The position numbers and the translations under genes were made by a program. 64,000 bases of DNA from an uncultured Pseudovibrio sp. (GTDB lineage: Bacteria; Pseudomonadota; Alphaproteobacteria; Rhizobiales; Stappiaceae): the NCBI GenBank assembly GCA_947496145.1, contig CANMBS010000015.1, positions 1 through 64,000 of the forward strand. The letters are read 5' to 3'. Below the pieces are notes generated by a model. It did not search any database. It saw only the letters and a program-made list of their open reading frames with translations, and was not told the origin of the DNA. Below, piece by piece: positions 9,219-18,171 of this stretch (its first letter is position 1; the number at the start of each line of letters is the position of its first letter).

Positions 9219-9961
9219 GGGAACACCTTGAAAACACCCGCAATGCCTTGACGTCTCTGGAAGGGAAACCGTGATCGTTACTGGCGGCGCTCGGGGCCAA
9301 GGTGCTGTAGAAGCAGAACTTTTAGCGCAGTGCGGCGCTCAGGTTATGATCTGCGATATGCTTGAGGAAGAAGGGGAAGCTCATGCCAGAGAGCTTTGCG
9401 ATGCAGGGTATAGTGCGCGACTGGACCGGACAGCTTGATATTCTGGTCAATAACGCTGGCATCATCAACCGCAAAACCATTGATGACATGTCGGTTGGCG
9501 AGTGGGAAAAAGTGCTTCAAGTCAACACCACAAGTGCTTTCATTGGCATCAAACTGGCAGTATCGTCCATGTGTGAGAGCGGTGGTGGAAGTATCGTAAA
9601 CATCTCATCTAACAGCGGTTTTTCGAGACACTATGATCCGGCTTACACCGCAAGCAAGTGGGCTTTGCGCGGCGTGACGAGAACGGCAGCTCTGGAATAT
9701 GCAGAAAAAGGCATTCGCGTAAACGCCATTTGTCCGGGGGTGATTGTGACGGACCTGAACCGGAACTCACCGCATTTGCAGCCGATGATTTCTATGACAC
9801 CGATGCAGCGCAGCGGGGAAGCGGAAGAGGTTGCGCAGCTGGTGCTGTTCCTTGCTTCTGATGGTTCAGCTTATATTACGGGTGAGGATTTCGTCATCGA
9901 TGGCGGCTTCAGCGCTGGCGTTGGGTATCGCCGAGTAGCGCGGGAAACTGGTATTCTTTAG
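9215..9961 (+). pseudogene. Short-chain dehydrogenase/reductase, frameshifted with internal deletion
   Basis: The beginning reads MREHLENTRNALTSLEGKP then stops at 9272. In the next frame the Rossmann motif continues (VIVTGGARGQG, then VMICDMLEEEGEAHARELC) from 9271 to about 9435. From about 9422 the original frame resumes with DWTGQLDILVNNAGI, ISSNSG and the catalytic YTASK, and runs to 9961. One base appears lost near 9268. In addition roughly 25-30 residues normally present before the NNAG region are missing. A sequencing error could explain the first change but not the deletion. The start overlaps the upstream stop as ATGA. Confidence 0.8.
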
Positions 9962-9980
9962 AAGGGCTTAGCCCAGTATA

Positions 9981-10010
9981 AAAACGCTCCGGTGCAAGCT
10001 GGAGCGTTTT
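9981..10010. terminator. Bidirectional terminator between convergent genes
   Basis: A perfect 10-bp stem, AAAACGCTCC (9981-9990) and GGAGCGTTTT (10001-10010), with a 10-nt loop. The A-run on one side and T-run on the other let it work in both directions, between the SDR pseudogene and the leftward MarR gene. Confidence 0.85.
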
Positions 10011-10055
10011 GCGTTGTTTTGTGCACGGATTTGCGTTTATCCGCATTTACTTGCG

Positions 10056-10514
10056 TTATTTACGCTGAGCATGGCGGATGTCCATCATGATGGAAATCGC
10101 ACGGGCAAGATCCGGTTCGGAGACATCTTCCAGCAGCTCATCAACCCAACCACGATGAACGGTGGTGACCTCATCCATCAAGGTGCGGCCTTTGTCGGTC
10201 GTCTTGACCAGATGGGCTCTGCGGTCTTTTTCCATGCTCTGTCGTTCGACCAGACCATCTTCAACCAGCTTCTCGACAATGCCGGTAACATTGCCGCTTG
10301 AAACGACCAGCTGGTCTGAAAGCTCTGTCATACGCAACCCCTCAGGAGTGGCGTAGAGCGTGGCCATAACGTCGAAGCGTGGAAGGGTCATGGAATAGTG
10401 CTTGCGCAAGCGTTCGCGCAGCGTGCCTTCAACTGTACGCACAGCCTTGAGCATTTGCAGCCAAAGGCGCACCCTCTGGGTGGCAAGTGATGCATTCTTT
10501 ATCGTGTGAGACAT
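10056..10514 (-). CDS. MarR-family transcriptional regulator
   Basis: A 152-residue winged-helix protein. DNA-binding part: FDVMATLYATPEGLRMTELSDQ, recognition helix VSSGNVTGIVEKLVEDGLV, wing SMEKDRRAHLVKTTDKG. The start is placed at the ATG at 10514 because the longer version would use a TTG at 10538. It is convergent with the FAH/SDR genes and may control the adjacent aromatic-catabolism operon, but no operator was identified. Confidence 0.82.
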   Translation of the reverse strand: MSHTIKNASLATQRVRLWLQMLKAVRTVEGTLRERLRKHYSMTLPRFDVMATLYATPEGLRMTELSDQLVVSSGNVTGIVEKLVEDGLVERQSMEKDRRAHLVKTTDKGRTLMDEVTTVHRGWVDELLEDVSEPDLARAISIMMDIRHAQRK

Positions 10515-10860
10515 GTTTCCAATGAAAGTCCTGGGCAAATAAGTGCGTTAGTTTAAATCTAAAGCACCTCCATAGCAACACTGCCCCGCAATTAATAGGC
10601 CCAGTGGCACATAGCTCTATGTCAGAATCCAATAACACTCACATTCTCAAGGTCAGGCAGACCCTTAGACATTGCAAAGCAGTCGCCTGTGTCATGGCTC
10701 ACAACCAGCGTCTCATTTGCAACAGAAAGGCTGCAAAAACTGTGGGAGCGAAGCAATTGCTTGTTGCATTGCGGAGGCGAAGTTAAGTGAGAACCATTGA
10801 GTCAAACTGAGGACGCTGGAGGTGTTTGAAGCCCGCCTGCTCCGATGCAGCGCCAAGGGG
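10515..10860. other. Gene-free stretch before the IS5 relic
   Basis: I see no supportable gene. The promoter of the leftward MarR gene should lie in the first 100 bp. The last 60 bases (from about 10802) are open in the frame of the IS5 relic and may be part of it. Confidence 0.4.
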
Positions 10861-11094
10861 CGTGATAACTGACTTTTTCTCGAAGCGATCCATTATTTCT
10901 GCGTCCATAATATAAGCTGGAGAGTGCTGCTCAATCAGTTTGGGTTCATCGGCTCATTTGGTGCAGATGTTTTACGGCTCTGTGGTGCGAGCTCATGTTT
11001 CAGCGACAAGCGCTCAAGAGGGCAGGAAGGGCACGCATCTAAACGCACAAATGCGCTTTAAGACATGTTTACGACAGGGCCGGTTCGAGCAATA
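10861..11094 (+). pseudogene. IS5-family transposase relic
   Basis: The plus strand encodes RDN*LFLEAIHYFCVHNISWRVLLNQFG, matching the N-terminal region of an IS5-type transposase (stop codon at the asterisk). After a frame change it continues as SAHLVQMFYGSVVRAHVSA, the segment around the first catalytic Asp (here replaced by Tyr). The region between the two parts, normally about 30 residues, is deleted. It ends at a stop near 11094 without the rest of the DDE domain. This is a different IS5 subgroup from the relic at 57.3 kb. Confidence 0.75.
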
Positions 11095-11177
11095 GTGTCT
11101 CGACATGAAAGCTGATGCGCAAGGCTGGGTAGTCGATAAACTCGCGACTTAATTAACCCGGACTTTTGGCAGTTCTC

Positions 11178-12104
11178 TTATCTTGCGCTCCCTCTCATCA
11201 GCTCCCCCGGAGATACGTTATATTCGCGTCGGAATGCGGTTGCGAAATTGGCGGCGTTTGTGTAGCAGGCAAGGTGCGCAGCTTGTGCAATGGTGGATGC
11301 GTGGTTTTTTAAGGCATCATAAGCTTGATCTAACCGCTGCTTACGTATGAAATCACTAATAGTGATACCGTAGTGGGATTTGAAGGTGCGTTGTAACGAC
11401 CTGCGATTGATACAGAACTTTTCTTCCAATGCTGCCAGAGACAAATCTTCACTCAAATGACCGAGTATATGGAGGCGTATGTCTTCCGCAGATCGCTTTA
11501 CGTAGCTTCTGCTCGCTTCAGATGCATGAGTGTTAATCTCTGAGAGTGAGCGACGCAGAATTTCAACGCCGCACGACATGCGAAATAAGCTGCGCTCCAA
11601 AGGATGCCTATGACTTGGTGGAAATACAATTCGCTCAGCAAGAGTGATCGTTTCGGCAGAGGGTGACCAGATCTGATGATCAAGGTGCTCACTAAGCAAC
11701 GGTAATGATGCCATTGTCGCTTCACCTTGAAGCTGGGTTAACCAGTTGTGAGGCATCTCCATGCGAATTTTGCGCTGATTTCCCGTATACGAACTAGAGC
11801 AATCTAAAATTGCAGCCTGATCAATACGCATTATAACTGCTTGAGGCGCTCGTTGCGCGTTCAAGTCGATTGTAACATTGTCAATGCTGAAGGCCTGGCT
11901 TCCGGAAAGTATGATTAAGACCTGAATCTTGGCTCCGATTGTCATCGGCTGTATCAGGTGCCTCTCATTTAAAGGTTCGTTCAAGCTTCCAATTTGCAGG
12001 TCCCCAGGGAAGCGCTCCATAAACATCTCTTCTCCACGTCCTCCGGCATTGCTGAGGCGATATGCTATTTGTCCATGCGTCGCGATAACAAAGAGAAATG
12101 TCAT
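11178..12104 (-). CDS. AraC-family transcriptional regulator (PchR-like)
   Basis: A 308-residue regulator. The C-terminal 100 residues hold the double helix-turn-helix: DLSLAALEEKFCINRRSLQRTF and TIAQAAHLACYTNAANFATAFRREYNVSPGE. The N-terminal 190 residues form a ligand or sensor domain without a recognisable motif. It is transcribed away from a siderophore-interacting protein gene about 500 bp away. This pairing suggests control of siderophore use, as PchR-type proteins do, but the ligand is not predictable. Confidence 0.82.
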   Translation of the reverse strand: MTFLFVIATHGQIAYRLSNAGGRGEEMFMERFPGDLQIGSLNEPLNERHLIQPMTIGAKIQVLIILSGSQAFSIDNVTIDLNAQRAPQAVIMRIDQAAILDCSSSYTGNQRKIRMEMPHNWLTQLQGEATMASLPLLSEHLDHQIWSPSAETITLAERIVFPPSHRHPLERSLFRMSCGVEILRRSLSEINTHASEASRSYVKRSAEDIRLHILGHLSEDLSLAALEEKFCINRRSLQRTFKSHYGITISDFIRKQRLDQAYDALKNHASTIAQAAHLACYTNAANFATAFRREYNVSPGELMRGSAR

Positions 12105-12180
12105 CTCGACAAAACATGAGTAATAGACTTAAGTTTTCCATAAAATCTCCCTCTGTACCAGTCAAGCTTAATAGCGGCAA

Positions 12181-12607
12181 AAATACACGCAGATATTCTG
12201 CAGAATAAGCCTCACAGGCTACAGTTTAAGGGAGAAGATCGCACAGCATATAGGGACTGGCCGTATCTGATTGAGAAGCTCTGAGGATTGGTGATCCGTT
12301 ACACCTCTCTGTCTGTTGCAAAGAGGAGATCAGGCGCTAAGAAGGTTGCCAGACCTCTGTATTACATCGCTACTGCCGTCGAAGTTGGTGTCGGGGAAGA
12401 CATTTGCCCGTTTGATCGGACGACATTTTTTGTCGGGTAAGACGCAAGCCTGTCATTACTAAAAATCTTAAGCTCTTGAAAGAGTTGTGCCACAATTGCT
12501 CAGCTTTAATGATCCCTCCCAGCCTGTTTGGATCCACGATGGGAAAGGAAGGTTCAGCAAGAGCTCTCTTAAAATTCTCTAGCAAGAAGAAACTGGTTTT
12601 GTCACTC
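12181..12607. other. Intergenic region between AraC regulator and SIP gene
   Basis: This should hold the divergent promoters. I do not see a convincing Fur-box palindrome or other operator. Open frames exist on both strands but have no recognisable domain. Confidence 0.35.
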
Positions 12608-13645
12608 ATGGTTTCCCAAGAATATTCGTGCTTCCTTCAAACCGACATTTGCAATCTCTCGCAGCAAAAAGTGTTAGACTTATTTAAAGAGTTAGCGATC
12701 TCCCATGGGTTCACTCTGGATGATCTTGGGGAAGGCCTGTTCAGGATTAAAACTATAGTTGGTGATATTGATCTTGCTCAGGTTGATGAGAGGACTGAAT
12801 TACGTATCTCATCCGCCCGCCCGCAGGAGCTTTACTATCTGAAAGAAAGTCTTGATGAGGATCTGCCAGGGTTCGGCTTCGAACCGATCTGGCGCGGAAA
12901 TTTGCCTTTAACACAACGACCGCCAACCTTCAGTGTCGCGCAGGTCGTCTCAACTGAGCAAATTAACGACGTGTTTATGCGTATCCGGGTCAAGGCGGAT
13001 GATGTGGAACGTTTCTTCAAAGACCACATGCACTTCAGAGTAATTTACCCCAAAGTCACAGGTACGACACCAGTCTGGCCTTATATGAATGAAGCTCGCC
13101 GTACCATATGGCCTTCAGGAGATCAGGAGCTTTTGAAGCCTATCTATACAATTCGTCAGATTGATGAAGTAAACCGAACTTTCGATTTCGACGTTTATCT
13201 GCACGATGACGGGCCGACTGCTGAGTGGTCAAAACGAGTACAGTCAGGAGAAGAGTGTGGCCTGATTGGCCCGGCAGGCGGCTGGATGCCTGTAGCTGAC
13301 AAAATGTTGTTTGCAGGAGATGAAACAGCCATCCCTGCTATAGCCCGCATTTTGGAAAATCTGCCTGCTTCAACAGCTGGCCATGTCTTTATCTCTCATG
13401 CTCACCCGAATGCCCGGGTTGATCTGAAACTTCCGGCGCACATGACTCTTGAATGGTCACAGCGTCCTGATGAAAACTACGATGCGCTTTTGCATAGCGC
13501 TAAGGTAGCCTGGGAGGAAACTCCCGATTATGACTTCATCTGGTTTGCAACTCACAAAAATACAGTGCGAAAAGCACGTCAGTATTTTATCGGAGAACAT
13601 GGTTTCACCAATGATAACAGCTATATCGTTGGTTTCTGGGTTTGA
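12608..13645 (+). CDS. Siderophore-interacting protein (ferric-siderophore reductase) with DUF2218 domain
   Basis: A 345-residue cytoplasmic flavoreductase. Residues 1-90 resemble the DUF2218 domain found at the N-terminus of some SIPs. Next come the FAD-binding domain (VFMRIRVKADDVERFFKDHMHFRVIYP; YTIRQID; FDVYLHDDGPTAEW) and the NAD(P)H domain (AGDETAIPAIARIL), ending in a family-like NDNSYIVGFWV. The start at 12608 is chosen because the DUF2218 domain begins there; an upstream in-frame extension to 12476 has no family support. It would release iron from imported ferric siderophores, and its partner is the divergent AraC regulator. Confidence 0.83.
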   Translation: MVSQEYSCFLQTDICNLSQQKVLDLFKELAISHGFTLDDLGEGLFRIKTIVGDIDLAQVDERTELRISSARPQELYYLKESLDEDLPGFGFEPIWRGNLPLTQRPPTFSVAQVVSTEQINDVFMRIRVKADDVERFFKDHMHFRVIYPKVTGTTPVWPYMNEARRTIWPSGDQELLKPIYTIRQIDEVNRTFDFDVYLHDDGPTAEWSKRVQSGEECGLIGPAGGWMPVADKMLFAGDETAIPAIARILENLPASTAGHVFISHAHPNARVDLKLPAHMTLEWSQRPDENYDALLHSAKVAWEETPDYDFIWFATHKNTVRKARQYFIGEHGFTNDNSYIVGFWV

Positions 13646-13690
13646 AGTTAGAGTGTGTCTCCCCGGTGAACTGGTCAACCTACATGACTA

Positions 13691-13789
13691 AAGCGTATCT
13701 CTGAAAAGTGGACACCGGTTTTCAGATAAAGATACGCAAAAACAAAAGCTAAAGCAGATCAAGCGTTTCAACTTAAACGCAAACTGCTT
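13691..13789 (+). repeat. 99-bp MITE-like palindromic repeat, copy 1
   Basis: A 99-bp element flanked by TA on both sides (13689-13690 and 13790-13791). It contains two hairpins in tandem: GCGTATCT...AGATACGC enclosing a CCGGT core, and AAAGCAG...CTGCTTT enclosing GCGTTT/AAACGC. Ends are TAAAGC and GCTTTA when the TA is included. A near-identical copy of exactly the same length occurs inverted at 57423-57521. There is no coding capacity, so any movement would need a transposase supplied in trans. Confidence 0.85.
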
Positions 13790-13940
13790 TAGGATTGAGT
13801 AGTAAGCGACCAAAGTTAAAAGAAAGAGCGCCGTAACAAAACGTCTTCGGACGAATTTCGGCTACTTTCAAAGCTTCTTGCTTGGGCTTCTTCGTTCTGA
13901 TGATAATTTTTGAGCGTGATCATGACTTTTTGCGAGGGCG

Positions 13941-15206
13941 CTATAATCCGGCGGGCCAGACCAGTTCAAGACTGCTGGTATTTTCGTTCAGTACGGTGAC
14001 CTCGGTATCCCAACCCATTTCGGCTATCATGTTCCGGATTTCGGCCTCGTAGTTTGGATTCATGATCACGATTGTGGTCACGCCCAACTGCCTTGCGGCC
14101 TCAGGGGATACAACAGGTGTGCCGGTGACGGGCAAATAGCACCCCTGTTTAGCCTGATTGAGATCAATGCTCACCTCAATCATCTGATGCTCGTGGGAAT
14201 TCATGATGAGGGAGAAGGTCACCCCTTTGGAGGCAGCTCCCCAAACAGCAATCGGGCCTTTGTGTTTTCTGCCTGCTAAAAAGCTGGACCATGAATCCAG
14301 TAATTCAGCCCGGTGTGCCTGATAAGCCTGCCCCAGATCCCACGGATCTTCTGTCAGTGGCAGCGAAGCGACGGGGAGGGTCTCACTAAGCATTTGTGCC
14401 TGCACCCACATGTATTGCCCGTTGTAAACGGGTGTCACCTCGCTTTGAAGGCCGTACTGAGACAGTAACAGGCTGATCGAGTAAGGGTTGTACAAGGCGC
14501 AATGCTCGTAGAAGAAGTCCTGAAATGCGCCATTGCGGAGGATCCAGTCGACATCTGGCGTTTCAACAAACAGTTGACGCCCGGGAGCCATTGCTGCTGC
14601 CAGATTTGCAGCAAAGCTGTGCACATCGCTGACATGTTCAATGGTGTGGCGTGAGCAAACAACATTTGCCTGCGAAGGGATTTTTTCGATCTCAGCTGGT
14701 GTGAAACAGCAGGGATGGACCACAGCATTTTCCGGCAGCTTATCGTGTGCTGTGAAAGCAGGGTCAAAGCCAACAGCCGAAGCAATGCGGCCTTTTCCGC
14801 GTTCATGAAGCAAGCGCAGGAAATCCCCCTCGCCGCATCCGATTTCCACATAATGAATATCTGTCCCGGCGGGGACAGAGGCCAAAATGCGGTCCGCCAT
14901 TTCACAAAGATGTGCCTGATAGAATCTGGAGCCAATTACATCATTGTTGTAGCTACTGTCATAACAGATGAGTTCAGGATCAAAAGCCGCGTTCCACACA
15001 AACCCGCAGTCCCCGCACTGAACCATTTTCAATGCACCACACCTGACTGTTTTTGCAGTCTCCCGGGTTGCCAGCGTGACATTCTGCAGCGTCGGCACAT
15101 TAAGGCGCTGCTCGATTACTCTTCCTCCCCGGCAGGCTGGTATCGTTTTTTCACCTGGTGACTGATGTTGGCATACCGGGCAGTTGTGGAGTGGGGTTTT
15201 GCTCAT
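13941..15206 (-). CDS. Sugar C-methyltransferase-like SAM-dependent methyltransferase
   Basis: A 421-residue protein with the three-part layout of deoxysugar C-methyltransferases (TylCIII/NovU type). The N-terminal zinc-binding region has CPVCQ and CGDCGFVWN. The central SAM-binding domain has YVEIGCGEGDFLRLL and SRHTIEHV. The C-terminal domain has IAVWGAASKGVTF and a TIVIMNPNY strand. The start at 15206 has GAGG 6 nt upstream. It is transcribed divergently from an NAD-dependent epimerase, supporting a role in modifying a nucleotide sugar. No other sugar-nucleotide genes are nearby. Confidence 0.8.
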   Translation of the reverse strand: MSKTPLHNCPVCQHQSPGEKTIPACRGGRVIEQRLNVPTLQNVTLATRETAKTVRCGALKMVQCGDCGFVWNAAFDPELICYDSSYNNDVIGSRFYQAHLCEMADRILASVPAGTDIHYVEIGCGEGDFLRLLHERGKGRIASAVGFDPAFTAHDKLPENAVVHPCCFTPAEIEKIPSQANVVCSRHTIEHVSDVHSFAANLAAAMAPGRQLFVETPDVDWILRNGAFQDFFYEHCALYNPYSISLLLSQYGLQSEVTPVYNGQYMWVQAQMLSETLPVASLPLTEDPWDLGQAYQAHRAELLDSWSSFLAGRKHKGPIAVWGAASKGVTFSLIMNSHEHQMIEVSIDLNQAKQGCYLPVTGTPVVSPEAARQLGVTTIVIMNPNYEAEIRNMIAEMGWDTEVTVLNENTSSLELVWPAGL

Positions 15207-15508
15207 AATCAACCTCAGGCAATAATTTCCAACAAGGGAGTTTGTGTCCAAAGACCCGGAAAACAACCATGTCTGCGTATCGCCAAATCTCAAGCAGGAC
15301 TGCTGATAATGTGAGCGAGCACATGAAAATTGTCATCCCAGCTAATGTAGGAGAGTAAGAAGAAGTCATGCTAACCAGTTTCTAAATCTGCAAAATACCA
15401 CCACTCAAGTTTTTATTCTCAGAATACTCAGTATGCGCCTTCAATACAGACTATGATAGTTTGTTACTCTCCCACGGCTGATCATTTGATGAAAAGAAAT
15501 AGTCTGCC

Positions 15509-16354
15509 ATGACACGCATCCTACTTACGGGTTCTACAGGTTTCGTCGGCAGGGCTGTTACCAAACAGCTGCGCCGGGGAGATTATGAATTGTGTCACGT
15601 TCTGCGTCAGGGCACTGCGGGACGCATCTGCGAGCCGGACGAGATGGACCACATCATCGAGGTTCAGGACGTGTTTTCGATGCCAGCCTGCTGGTGGGCT
15701 GAAACCGCCCGTGGTTATGACCTGGTGCTGCACATGGCCTGGTATGCAGAGCCTGGCAAGTATCAGACTTCGCTCAACAATCTGCAATGTGTTTCCGGAA
15801 CGCTGGCTCTGGCAGAGGGCGCACAGCGAGCTGGAGTTCTCCGGTTTGTGGGTCTCGGCACCTGTCTGGAGTACGATCTGAGCAGTGGAGTTGCCGGACC
15901 GGATACGCCTGTGGACCCGCAATCGCCCTACGCTGCGGCCAAGGCCGCCTGTGCAATGGCTTTACAGAAAACACTGCCTCTGGCTGGGGTGTCCTTCCTG
16001 TGGGCGCGTTTGTTCTATCTTTACGGCGCGGGCGAGGACCCCCGACGGCTCGTTGCTTCGTTACACTCAAATCTTGCCAGAGGTCAGCCGGTGAAACTCA
16101 GCTCCGGTGCTCAGATCCGCGATTTCATGGATGTGGATGTGGCCGCCGCGATGCTGGTGCGCGATGCCTTGTCCAGCCAGACAGGCATATCAAACATTTG
16201 TAGCGGGGTCGGCACTTCAGTGCGAGCCATAGCTGAAAGCATTGCCGATCAGTATGGTCGCCGTGACCTTCTGATCTTTGATGCGCGTCCTGACAACCCG
16301 GATGACCCGCCCTGTGTTATCGGACAACGCCCCGAGCCCCTGCTTCAATCATAG
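15509..16354 (+). CDS. NAD-dependent epimerase/dehydratase (extended SDR)
   Basis: A 281-residue extended SDR. It opens with the NAD-binding motif TGSTGFVG, has a DLVLHMAWYAEPG segment in the cofactor region, and the catalytic YAAAK in SPYAAAKAACAM. Substrate-domain features (LFYLYGAGEDPRRLV; IRDFMDVDVAAAM) match nucleotide-sugar epimerases/dehydratases. It is divergent from the C-methyltransferase gene, with a 300-bp shared promoter region, suggesting a small sugar-modification pair. The substrate is unknown. Confidence 0.8.
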   Translation: MTRILLTGSTGFVGRAVTKQLRRGDYELCHVLRQGTAGRICEPDEMDHIIEVQDVFSMPACWWAETARGYDLVLHMAWYAEPGKYQTSLNNLQCVSGTLALAEGAQRAGVLRFVGLGTCLEYDLSSGVAGPDTPVDPQSPYAAAKAACAMALQKTLPLAGVSFLWARLFYLYGAGEDPRRLVASLHSNLARGQPVKLSSGAQIRDFMDVDVAAAMLVRDALSSQTGISNICSGVGTSVRAIAESIADQYGRRDLLIFDARPDNPDDPPCVIGQRPEPLLQS

Positions 16355-16372
16355 TTTTCCCGACGCAAAAGA

Positions 16373-16411
16373 GGCTTTTGCCAAACCATTGTCAATGAGT
16401 TGGCAAAAGCC
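16373..16411. terminator. Strong inverted repeat between convergent genes
   Basis: Perfect 12-bp arms GGCTTTTGCCAA (16373-16384) and TTGGCAAAAGCC (16400-16411) with a 15-nt loop, just after the epimerase stop. No T-tract follows, so it is either an atypical terminator or another stem-loop element. Confidence 0.55.
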
Positions 16412-16539
16412 AGCTATCAAACCGGCAGTTTCTGAAGCACGCCCAGAAATAACACCGCAAGGATCAACACCCTCCCAACACCTGTCGGGAATGAAATCAT
16501 TTTCTGCGGTTGCAATAGCGCCGGACGATAGTTTTGGGA

Positions 16540-17163
16540 CTACCTGAGCTTAACGTTCTCCACGAGGGCTTTTGCGTGTGTGGTGATCGCGGTGAGGTTT
16601 GTTCCCGGACGATACAGGGACGAGCCGATACCAGCGCCGCTGGCTCCGGCTTTGACGTAGTCAGCGATGTTGCTTGCATCTACACCACCAACGGGGAGCA
16701 GCTTGATCTGTTTTGGTATAACAGCGCGAAACGCCCGGATGACTGCCGGTGGGCACAGCTCAGCGGGGAAGAGTTTCAGGCCATCTGCTCCGGCATCCAG
16801 TGCGGCGAAGGCTTCTGTTGGCGTGTAAACACCGGGAAGCCAGCTTAATCCCAGCTTTTGAGCAGCTGCACCAACATCAGGGGAGAAGTTTGGCGCAACG
16901 ACAAATTCACCGCCGCGATCTTTAAGCTGCTCCACCTGAGCGGGTTTCAGCACCGTTCCAGCTCCAACGCAAGCGACAGTACCCAGCTGCTTTGCAATAC
17001 GTTCGATGCTGTCGAACGGGTCTGGAGAGTTTAGCGGCACTTCCATGATCCTGATGCCACCCTCAATCAAAGCGGAGGCAACATCAACGGCTTCTTCAGG
17101 CTTCAGCCCGCGCAGGATTGCGACCAGCGGGACTTGAGAGAAGATATCTTCAAATTTTGACAT
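16540..17163 (-). CDS. dgoA: 2-dehydro-3-deoxy-6-phosphogalactonate (KDPGal) aldolase
   Basis: A 207-residue class I aldolase of the KDPG/KDPGal family. It shows VAILRGLKPEEAVDVASALIEGG, EVPLNSP with the catalytic Glu, VGAGTVL, and the Schiff-base Lys in GADGLKLFPAE. The EVPLNSPDPFDSI form (rather than EVTLRT) fits DgoA-type KDPGal aldolases. It cleaves KDPGal to pyruvate and glyceraldehyde 3-phosphate. It lies 17 bp after the kinase gene, so the two are probably one transcript. Confidence 0.9.
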   Translation of the reverse strand: MSKFEDIFSQVPLVAILRGLKPEEAVDVASALIEGGIRIMEVPLNSPDPFDSIERIAKQLGTVACVGAGTVLKPAQVEQLKDRGGEFVVAPNFSPDVGAAAQKLGLSWLPGVYTPTEAFAALDAGADGLKLFPAELCPPAVIRAFRAVIPKQIKLLPVGGVDASNIADYVKAGASGAGIGSSLYRPGTNLTAITTHAKALVENVKLR

Positions 17164-17180
17164 GAGTGCTTCCTTGGGTG

Positions 17181-18089
17181 TCAGATGAGGTGTCGGGATT
17201 GAGCAAGTTGCAAGGCACCGTGAACAACGCCGCCAGGCGGCACAACACGTGGGCTTCCGCCAAGAATTTCAAAGGCGCACTTGTACATGTCTGGCAGCGC
17301 GCCATTGCCAAGAACCCAGACTGGTTCGCGTGAAGGCAACAACTCCCCGACCTCGGCACCAATCAGCATGCCGCTCAGATAGGACGCCGCCTTTTCTTCT
17401 GGCAGGTTATCAACCAGCACGCGGGACCTTGCAGTAAACACGCGGTTGAGCAGTGCTCCTGCTTTGCCTTCACGGGCACCAATACGCACCCCTTCTTCAA
17501 ACCAGTCACACAGTTCAGCTGTCTTGCCGAAAGCACCAAGGATGGAGGCTGAGGTCAAAGCATGGAACATGTCGCCAGTCAGGTAGGTTTTATAAGAGGC
17601 AATGGCACCCTTTTCGATCAGGACATGCTTGGAATGCGTACCCGGAATAACCATGGCTGCATCTGTTAGCTCAAGCATTTCAATCGCGCCAAAGATCTCA
17701 GTTTCTTCACCGCGCATGACATCGGCATTTTCGCCCTCTGCCATAATGCCGGGGATGAACCAGATCTCCCCCAGGCCCTCAACATGCATTGAGACCATAT
17801 CCTGAGAAAGGGCACTCGGTCGTGTTGGCATGGTTGCATAAGGCACTTCCAGCCAGCCGTTTCGCGAACCGATCATGCCAGAGAGGATAACCGGCAAATC
17901 GCTCCGGTATCCCTCAAGTCTGGTGATGTTGGTCTTCAGCACTTGCTCAAAGCGATCTTTTGCCGCCAGAATACCTTCTGATGTGGCAATTGTATCAATC
18001 ACTTGTGCGCTGGTTGTGACTGTACGGGCTCTGAATGAGCTTGTACCCCAGTCCACGGCAATCAGAGCCGCGACTTTTTCGTTCGTCAT
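17181..18089 (-). CDS. dgoK: 2-dehydro-3-deoxygalactonokinase
   Basis: A 302-residue sugar-acid kinase. N-terminal phosphate-binding motif: VDWGTSSFRARTV. Further family features: ILSGMIGSRNGWLEVPY, VIPGTHSKHVL and LTGDMFHALT. The ATG at 18089 has GGAG 6 nt upstream; the ATG at 18095 is less well placed. It phosphorylates KDGal for the aldolase encoded next. The upstream dehydratase of the galactonate pathway (DgoD) is not in the window. Confidence 0.9.
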   Translation of the reverse strand: MTNEKVAALIAVDWGTSSFRARTVTTSAQVIDTIATSEGILAAKDRFEQVLKTNITRLEGYRSDLPVILSGMIGSRNGWLEVPYATMPTRPSALSQDMVSMHVEGLGEIWFIPGIMAEGENADVMRGEETEIFGAIEMLELTDAAMVIPGTHSKHVLIEKGAIASYKTYLTGDMFHALTSASILGAFGKTAELCDWFEEGVRIGAREGKAGALLNRVFTARSRVLVDNLPEEKAASYLSGMLIGAEVGELLPSREPVWVLGNGALPDMYKCAFEILGGSPRVVPPGGVVHGALQLAQSRHLI

Positions 18090-18171
18090 TGGCATCTCCA
18101 CATGCCAGAGCAGATGTTGCCCCGGCAAGGAAGGTCTGCAACTTAGCGAAGCAAACCTTGGGAGATAAGCC

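Noticed and set aside
12370-12609. Minus-strand frame of 79 codons upstream of the SIP gene
   Set aside because: No recognisable domain, no good ribosome site, and it overlaps the likely promoter region of the SIP gene.
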